Source: JACROF01 sp964533055
GTDB lineage: Bacteria; Patescibacteriota; Microgenomatia; Levybacterales; UBA12049
Direction of reading: 5' to 3'
Assembly: GCA_964533055.1 (NCBI GenBank)
Contig: CAZHKZ010000034.1
Location: forward strand, 1-5,795
DNA length: 5,795 nt
Shown here: positions 1 through 5,500 of the stretch, one piece after another
Position numbering within the stretch: the first letter of the stretch is position 1
Layout: each line of letters starts with the position of its first letter
Position numbers and translations under genes: made by a program
Notes under the pieces: model-generated
Seen by the model: only the letters and a program-made list of their open reading frames with translations
The model's database searches: none
Told to the model about the DNA's origin: nothing

Positions 1-731
1 AGGTTACTCTGGACATCTACCCGTTGGATTTTAGACAGAAGGATGAGTTTGGCTCAATCGGTTTTCTCGGACTTGATAATTCCTACTCATATTCCCTCTC
101 CTCATTCCTATCATTTGCGACACGGCAGTTGATCCTAAAGCCGGGTGAGACTCGAGATATAGTTGTTACTATCACAAATAGAGACGATCTCTCGCCCGGT
201 GGACACTACGCTGCAGTTGTTGCTAAAGAGGCTGGTAATAAAGAAAAATCAGACGATATGACGAGCGTCTCACCTTCAATCGCATCACTACTCCTTATTC
301 ATAAAGTTGGAGGTGAGCGTTTTAATGCTTCAGTTATTAAGACATCATGGCCAGAAGGATGGTCCGCGCTGTCATACAAAAAGTTCTTTAGTCTTACAAT
401 TCAGAATGAGGGCAATATTCATATTACGCCATATGGAAGGGTAGAAGTGCGCGATATGCTCGGAAGGCTCCTAAGTGATGGGATTATCAACCCAAGCTCA
501 CTTATCGTCCTGCCTGAGTCTCGAAGGAAGATAGATGTGATTATGACGCCTCTCACATGGAGCCTACCAGTGTCAGTAAACACTCTAAAGGTGCATGGGA
601 ATGACTCTCTTCATAAGATCACATATGAATATCAGACAACTTTTCTTTATATAGACCCAATTATTCTTGGAGCTGTGATGCTAGTCGTTATCGGCACTGC
701 AATCCTTATTCTCAAGAAAAGAAAGCAATGA
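1..731 (+). CDS. DUF916/WxL-interacting-like membrane-anchored surface protein (5' partial)
   Basis: This is the C-terminal 242 residues of a larger protein. The frame is open to the left edge from the first full codon at 3, reading VTLDIYPLDFRQ, so the TTG at 24 is not a convincing start. The visible part begins with an Ig-like beta domain: G-S-I-G-F, then LILKPGETRDIVVTITN, then LSPGGHYAAVVA. This pattern of Pro-Gly turn, V-x-I strand and 'G-x-Y-A-A' strand is what DUF916 (WxL-interacting protein) domains show. A second beta domain follows, containing NEGNIHITPYGRVEVRD and a late 'VLPESRRKIDV' strand, as in COG1470/DUF3324-type proteins. A hydrophobic segment (PIILGAVMLVVIGTAILIL) and a basic KKRKQ tail form a C-terminal membrane anchor, so the beta domains lie outside the cell. 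The stop overlaps the next start (ATGA), implying coupled translation. Assignment is by pattern; a generic Ig-like domain protein is the alternative. Confidence 0.72.
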   Translation, partial: VTLDIYPLDFRQKDEFGSIGFLGLDNSYSYSLSSFLSFATRQLILKPGETRDIVVTITNRDDLSPGGHYAAVVAKEAGNKEKSDDMTSVSPSIASLLLIHKVGGERFNASVIKTSWPEGWSALSYKKFFSLTIQNEGNIHITPYGRVEVRDMLGRLLSDGIINPSSLIVLPESRRKIDVIMTPLTWSLPVSVNTLKVHGNDSLHKITYEYQTTFLYIDPIILGAVMLVVIGTAILILKKRKQ

Positions 732-1312
732 AGAGAAAAAAGTTGTTCATCTGTATCGCCGTTGCCGTTTTAGCCTTATCTGTAGGTGGATATTTTCTTA
801 TTATTCCTCAAAAGAGTTCATCCTCAGTGCTTTCAGATCGAGCTAAGGAATTCATGCAGAAACAGAAAAGCTCAAATAGCAAAGTTTGGCGTAATGTCGT
901 TACGAGTAGTCAGCCCAAAGAGCGCAACCAGGAGGTCCGAATTGAGAAGTGTTTTGTCTTCAGAGTACCATTTGTTATTGATCACACGACCATGAGCTCT
1001 GAATGCTCAATTATGGTTTCACTCGATGGTGGTGGTCAAATCGCTGCCTCAAAAAGGAGTGTGGACTTTGGTGATGTAGAGGATGCTCCCGATGTCGTAT
1101 TTAGAAAGCGAAACGAGGAGTATAAAGAGCTGGAGGTGCTTTCAAAATCTGGTAGAAAATATTTGACTTTTGTGAGGACAGTTGATGGATTCGAGCAAAC
1201 TGGCTTTTATATCGCAAATGGCCAGTATGTAACACTTTCCCTGAGCAAGGCAACGAACGAGGATTTATCTGAAGAATTCAGTCAGCTGCTGACATCCCTT
1301 GAACTTCTTTAG
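728..1312 (+). CDS. Small membrane-anchored extracytoplasmic protein, function unknown
   Basis: I do not recognise a named family for this 194-residue protein. The N-terminus is MKRKK followed by a hydrophobic stretch (residues about 6-26, LFICIAVAVLALSVGGYFLI). There is no lipobox or clear signal-peptidase site, so it is probably a signal anchor with the rest outside. A Ser/Lys/Gln-rich linker (about 29-66) leads to a compact alpha/beta region (about 68-194). That region holds two cysteines, C75 (IEKCFVFRVPF) and C93 (SSECSIMVSL), the only ones outside the anchor, which could form a disulfide across a beta hairpin. Further predicted strands are KYLTFVRTVDG, GFYIANGQYVTLSL, and a short C-terminal helix SEEFSQLLTSLELL. 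The start is fixed by the ATGA overlap with the upstream gene; no strong Shine-Dalgarno is present (only the purine-rich AGAAAAGAAAG), which fits translational coupling. It likely works with the DUF916-like protein, but that is inferred from position only. Confidence 0.8.
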   Translation: MKRKKLFICIAVAVLALSVGGYFLIIPQKSSSSVLSDRAKEFMQKQKSSNSKVWRNVVTSSQPKERNQEVRIEKCFVFRVPFVIDHTTMSSECSIMVSLDGGGQIAASKRSVDFGDVEDAPDVVFRKRNEEYKELEVLSKSGRKYLTFVRTVDGFEQTGFYIANGQYVTLSLSKATNEDLSEEFSQLLTSLELL

Positions 1313-1333
1313 GTGATCCTATACGCTTATAAC
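1305..1333 (+). promoter_or_regulatory. Possible promoter -10 (TATAAC) just upstream of the FN3-protein start
   Basis: TATAAC at 1328-1333 matches five of six bases of a sigma-70 -10 box and ends 5 nt before the ATG at 1339, so transcription would begin about at the start codon (leaderless mRNA). The 17-bp-spaced -35 position (TTCTTT, 1305-1310) is poor. The gene lacks a Shine-Dalgarno at a useful distance (AGGTGA at 1311-1316 is 22 nt away), and an in-frame TAA at 1330-1332 rules out an upstream start. This is a weak call: cotranscription from the upstream gene across the 26-nt gap is equally possible. Confidence 0.25.
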
Positions 1334-1338
1334 AGCCT

Positions 1339-2397
1339 ATGAAATCATCATTACGCTCCCGGATACTTTTCCTTCTGACACTACTTGAATCTGGAGTTTT
1401 TGTCATGTTCCCAGCGTCGTCTAATTATAAGATGAAAGATTACGATTTCGGGGGTGGAGGAGTAGGTGGCTCTAGTAACTATGTCATGGAGGCTGTATTA
1501 GGCGAGCAGGGTGGAAATCAGACCTCGACTAGCTACTCAGTCAATTCTGGATTATCTTATGCTCAGACAAGCAATGTCCCTGGTGCTCCTACTTGGGTTA
1601 ATAGCTCAAGCTGGTATAACAAACTGCATATCACTATAAACCAAAGTAACAATCCGACAGATGTTGTCTACGCAATTGCTATTAGTGATGACAACTGGGC
1701 TACGACTAACTACGTTCAAAATGATAATACAGTCGGAGCAGCCTTAGGACCGGAGGATTATCAGACATATGCCAACTGGGGAAGTGGTACTGGAGAAGAT
1801 GTGATCGGACTATCTCAAAATACAACCTACAAGGTCAAAGTTAAGGCAAAACAAGGTCTTTATTCGGAGTCTGCCTACGGGCCAGTCGCCTCGGTTGCTA
1901 CGTCACCACTTTCGCTGACATTTGATATTGACGTTTCAGCAACAGATAGCGAGACCGGGGCGCCGTATCAGATTGATCTTGGAACGCTAGGTGTCGGAAG
2001 TGTGACTACTGCTTCAAATAAGATCTGGGTGGATATTGATACAAATGCTGCCAATGGTGCGTTCGTGTTTGTCGGTGGTACCTCAAATGCAGGCTTGAGA
2101 AGTAGCCGTAACAGCTACACCATTGGGTCTTCAAGCGTTGATTTGAGCGGTGCATCTGAAGGATACGGGATTCGATCAGCAAGTACGACAAATGTCACAG
2201 CTACGTCTCCATACAATGGGGCTGGTCAGAATGTCGGAGTAGTGGATAGTACACTTCGCGAGTTAGTAAACTCAAGCAACGCGCCTGTTGTGGCTGGCCG
2301 AGCCTCGTTTGAGGTGAAGGTAAAGACATCAAGTACTACGCCATCTGCGAGTGATTATACAGACACTCTTACAATTATTGCCTCTGGATCCTTCTAA
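1339..2397 (+). CDS. Secreted SSNY-repeat / fibronectin-III-like surface protein with C-terminal beta domain
   Basis: The protein has 352 residues. Residues 1-26 resemble a signal peptide (basic MKSSLRSR, hydrophobic core 9-24 with an unusual Glu17, possible cut after FPA26). Residues 27-72 carry three SxxY elements (SSNYKMKDYDF, SSNYVMEAVLGE, STSYSVNSGL) around a GGGGVGG linker, a style I associate with Patescibacteria secreted proteins. Residues about 80-187 look like an FN3 domain: VPGAPTWVNSSSWYNKLHI opening, 'LSQNTTYKVKVKAKQG' as the typical E/F strands, and 'SAYGPVASVAT' at the end. Residues about 190-352 form a beta-rich domain (LTFDIDVSATDS, IDLGTLGVGSV, IWVDIDTNAANG, final SDYTDTLTIIASGSF) resembling WxL-type sandwich domains, though no WxL motif is seen. 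No LPXTG or transmembrane anchor is present, so retention may depend on the DUF916-like partner encoded upstream. ATG 1339 is the first start after an in-frame stop at 1330. Confidence 0.8.
   Translation: MKSSLRSRILFLLTLLESGVFVMFPASSNYKMKDYDFGGGGVGGSSNYVMEAVLGEQGGNQTSTSYSVNSGLSYAQTSNVPGAPTWVNSSSWYNKLHITINQSNNPTDVVYAIAISDDNWATTNYVQNDNTVGAALGPEDYQTYANWGSGTGEDVIGLSQNTTYKVKVKAKQGLYSESAYGPVASVATSPLSLTFDIDVSATDSETGAPYQIDLGTLGVGSVTTASNKIWVDIDTNAANGAFVFVGGTSNAGLRSSRNSYTIGSSSVDLSGASEGYGIRSASTTNVTATSPYNGAGQNVGVVDSTLRELVNSSNAPVVAGRASFEVKVKTSSTTPSASDYTDTLTIIASGSF
1417..1554 (+). repeat. SSNY/STSY peptide repeats at the N-terminus of the FN3 protein
   Basis: Residues 27-72 contain three spaced S-[ST]-[NS]-Y elements at residues 27-30, 45-48 and 63-66, an 18-residue period. 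The first and second are separated by the Gly-rich stretch GGGGVGG and the second and third by GEQGGNQT. The even spacing suggests short beta strand-turn units. The nucleotide sequences have diverged, so this is an old protein-level repeat. Confidence 0.55.
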
Positions 2398-2405
2398 TTA
2401 GCTTT

Positions 2406-2474
2406 AATTTTTCACAAAAGGGTATGCATAAATATGCATGAGTATATTATATATAACATTTACTGTGAAAAATT
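2406..2474. repeat. 11-bp perfect inverted repeat in the intergenic region
   Basis: AATTTTTCACA (2406-2416) is the exact reverse complement of TGTGAAAAATT (2464-2474), with a 47-nt AT-rich spacer. The left arm begins 8 nt after the FN3-protein stop; the right arm overlaps the first two bases of the proposed -35 box of the fibre gene. It could be a pair of operator half-sites, the stem of a 3'-end RNA hairpin for the upstream mRNA, or the ends of a degenerate 69-bp miniature element (no flanking target duplication seen). It is not a classical terminator: the stem is AU-rich and no U-tract follows. Confidence 0.6.
2424..2439. repeat. Paired ATGCAT palindromes, 10 bp apart
   Basis: ATGCAT occurs at 2424-2429 and 2434-2439, each self-complementary, with a centre-to-centre distance of 10 bp (one helical turn). 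The wider direct repeat is TATGCAT at 2423-2429 and 2433-2439. It lies 34 bp upstream of the proposed -35 box, where an activator or repressor dimer could bind, and can also fold as a 6-bp hairpin with a 4-nt loop. The function is not determined. Confidence 0.45.
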
Positions 2475-2501
2475 GACCCCATGTATTCAAACGCCTTTAA
2501 T
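2473..2501 (+). promoter_or_regulatory. Sigma-70-type promoter for the giant fibre gene
   Basis: TTGACC (2473-2478; five of six consensus bases) and TTTAAT (2496-2501; five of six) are separated by the optimal 17 bp. The predicted start of transcription is about 2508, giving a 5' leader of only some 25 nt before the ATG at 2533. The -35 box overlaps the right arm of the 11-bp inverted repeat, so a protein bound there would block RNA polymerase. This is the best promoter match I see in the window and indicates that the fibre gene can be transcribed independently of the upstream cassette. Confidence 0.6.
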
Positions 2502-2505
2502 ATAT

Positions 2506-2529
2506 ATACGCACGCGCGAGCGTGTGTAT
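2506..2529 (+). promoter_or_regulatory. 5'-leader hairpin with GCGA (GNRA) tetraloop next to the fibre start codon
   Basis: Arms 2506-2515 and 2520-2529 pair over 10 bp (nine Watson-Crick pairs and one G-U at 2510/2525) around loop GCGA at 2516-2519, a GNRA-type stable loop. The stem core is GC-rich, in contrast with the AT-rich surroundings. It begins about at the predicted transcript start and ends 3 nt before ATG 2533, filling the place where a Shine-Dalgarno would be; no such motif is present. It may protect the mRNA 5' end, like the ompA leader stem in E. coli, and/or limit ribosome access. It is too close to the start codon, and lacks a U-run, to be an ordinary terminator. Confidence 0.6.
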
Positions 2530-2532
2530 TCT

Positions 2533-5500
2533 ATGTCTGCCCGACTACATAAAATTTTGCTTTTTACATTCCTAGCATTGGCTGGGGTATCTGCCTTGCT
2601 TTTTACCTCTCTTCGCGCACAAAAAGTTATCGCCGCTGCCGGCGTCAACAAGGTGATTAACTTCCAAGGCAAGGTCACAAACTCAAATGGAACAAATGTG
2701 GCTGATGGAACATATGACTTTGTCATCAAGCTTTATGATGCCGCTACTTCAACTGCTACTAACACCTATACTGAGTCATGGACCGCAGCTGCACTTTGGT
2801 CCTCAACCATGTCCAGCGCGCCTACTTCGGGGCAAGAGTCGCTCACATACTCAACAAATACCAATGAAGCTTCGATCAAGGTCGGTCAAATCCTCTGGAA
2901 TACCACGAAGGAAGAGCCTGTCGTTGTTATAGCTGTTAATACGGGCACAAACGTTATCACGATTTCACCAACTAGGCAGGCATGGGCAACGGGTGACACA
3001 GTCACCAATAAGATCTACGTCAAAGATGGAACGTTCAAGGTCGCAATTAATGCGCTTAATCAAGATCTTTCTGGAGTTAATTTTGGCACAGACAACGTCT
3101 TCATGGGAATTAATTTTAATGCAGATGGAGAAATGAAGCCTCGTATTCAGTACACTGCCTCACCTTATGCAATGAATGCTGAGAAGGTTAATGGTCTTAC
3201 CGTGACGAATACATCAGACGCTGCTTTCACGTCTGCAACAACTTTGAAAGTAGCTGAAGGCAAAACGCTTGTTTTCAATAATGGCCTGACTTTCTCAGGT
3301 ACTGACAGTACGACCTTTACGTTCCCATCGGGATCAGGGACTGTTGTCACTCTTGATTCAACAGCTATATTAACAAATAAGACAATCGGATCAACTGGCC
3401 TGACTTTCTCAGGTGCAACAACAGATGTTACGACTGGAACAAATGAGGATCTTATTCTTACACCAAATGGGACGGGAAAGATAGGGCTTGGGACGTTCTC
3501 AACAGCGCTTCAGGGGTATTTTGATGTGAGGAGTCCACTGGGGACAACAGCAGCAGCTAGTATCTCTGCGCAAACTTCTATGGCAAGCCTAGTTGTAGAT
3601 AACAGAGGTCTTGGCGATATCTTTACTGCGTCCAGTTCAGGATTTAATAGATTTGTTATTACTCAAGCAGGAAGCCTAGGCATTGGTACAACAGTGCCAT
3701 TTCACAAGGTACACATTTACGATGACTTAAATAGCTCTGTAAATATTAATCTTGCAAATCCAAATACTGGCTCGAGTGCTAAAACTGCCCTTATCTTATC
3801 GAGTAGTTCGGTCAATAACAGTATAAATCTAAATTATATTAACTCGAATAATGGCAATACAACACTATTAACAATACCAAGCTCAGGTGTTCTCTATACA
3901 GGTGCAAGTGCATCAAATGGCTTGGTCTTAGGCTCAAGCGCTGGTCCAGTCCGGATCACTACGAATGGAACTGCTTTTTCAAATGAAAAAATCCGAATAA
4001 ATATCGATGGAAATGTCGGTATTGGTACAACTAACCCAATAGGTCTCTTGAATATTCGTGGTACGACATCACTTGCCCAAGGAGCTGCCTTAGTAAGTCT
4101 TGATCAGCTTGGGGCAGCAGATTTATTTACAGCTTCAGTTTCTGGGGTAACGAAATTTTCTATTGCCAATAATGGCAATATCGCTGCTACAGGTAATCTA
4201 ACAGGGTTAACTGGACTTACCCTAGCAAGCGGCGGCATCAATCTTGGTGGCGGCGTAGGATCAGGCGCACAGTGTCTTCTAGGTGGTGCAACAGCGGCAT
4301 GGGGATCGTGCGGATCTGGAACAAGTCAATGGACGACTACTGTGAACGATATCTACTACACAACTGGAAATATCGGTGTTGGCACTACAACTCCAATCGG
4401 TCTTCTGAATATCAATGGTAACGCTAAAGGCAAAGCATTAGCTATTTTAAATGAGACAGGCAACCAGGATTTAATAACAGCATCAGCTTCTGGTGTTACA
4501 AAGTTTACCGTTGCTCGAGATGGAACGGTTATTCTTGGTGGAAATGATTTTGGTGCGCCCAGCGCAACTACTATTCGTGGTTCAGCAGCTTCTGGTACGA
4601 ATATTCCAGGCGCAGATTTGACCCTGTCTGCATCAAGCGGAACAGGGGTAGGAGGTTCAGGCAACCTTATTTTTAAGACTGCATCATCAAATGGATCTGG
4701 CGTTACTTTTGATGCAGCTGCATCGTCCCAGACAAATCCTGATGCGGCTACACTTGCGTGGACACACACAACGGGCTCTGGATCTAATAGAATGCTGATT
4801 GTTGGCGTTAGTTTGAGAAATAATTATTCAGTCAGTTCGATCACCTATGGGGCTCAGAGTCTGACAAAAGTTCGTAATGACAATCCCGGAAGCGACATTC
4901 GAACTGAGATATGGTATTTAATAGCCCCAAATAGCGGAAGTAATACTGTTACTGTTACAGTTCCTAGTCCAGCTTCAATCACTGCAGGATCAGTCTCATT
5001 TACTGGAGTTGGCCAAACAATTGGTGCTGGTATTGGCAGCAATAATGGCGCAACATCATCAACAGGTAGCCCATCTGTTAACGTTACTAGTGCAACAGGA
5101 GAGGTGGTAGTTGATATTGCTGGTACTCAATCAGGTGGAGGAACACTTACGGTTGGTGCAAGTCAAACTCAGGCCTGGAATCAGCAAGCTACATCAGTAA
5201 ATGGTGCGGCAAGTTATGAGTCTGGTGCAGGAACAACGACTATGTCATGGACAAGCGGAGATACTGGTCAGCCATGGGCTATTTCTGCTGTTGCCATAAA
5301 GCCTGCAGGGGATGGAACGGCAGCAAATACATTGGTAGAGCGCCTGAGAATTACGCCAGATGGTAATGTCGGTATTGGTACAACAGCGCCATCGGGTATT
5401 TTAGATGTGAGCAATGGTCGATTTGTTGTTTCATCAACTGGCAATATTGGAGTTGGAACTTCAGCTCCTGCTGGTGTATTGGATGTTTCTGGCGGAGCTC

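Noticed and set aside
24..731. TTG at 24 as the true start of the first gene
   Set aside because: The frame stays open to the left edge with domain-like sequence (VTLDIYP), there is no signal peptide after 24, and no ribosome binding site; the gene is cut by the window.
786..995. 69-residue + strand ORF inside the second gene
   Set aside because: It is an out-of-frame shadow of the 728-1312 gene, with no domain-like features.
2380..2397. C-terminal Phe of the FN3 protein as an outer-membrane barrel signal
   Set aside because: The domain is a soluble-type beta sandwich and the inferred lineage lacks a classical outer membrane; the terminal Phe alone is weak evidence.
2398..2480. Rho-independent terminator after the FN3-protein gene
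   Set aside because: No GC-rich stem followed by a U-run was found; the only stems are AU-rich (11-bp inverted repeat) or very short (ATGCAT).
2501..2529. CRISPR, tRNA or riboswitch in the intergenic region
   Set aside because: The spacer is only 135 nt with one simple hairpin; there is no cloverleaf, no direct-repeat array and no recognisable ligand-binding core.
2434..2532. Extended start of the fibre gene at ATG 2434 or GTG 2524
   Set aside because: Both are in frame, but the added peptide would bury the signal sequence and would read through the promoter and hairpin; ATG 2533 gives a normal signal peptide.
2687..2932. 81-residue + strand ORF in the fibre N-terminal region
   Set aside because: It is in another frame of a well-supported secreted-protein domain; its product is low-complexity and unlike any family.
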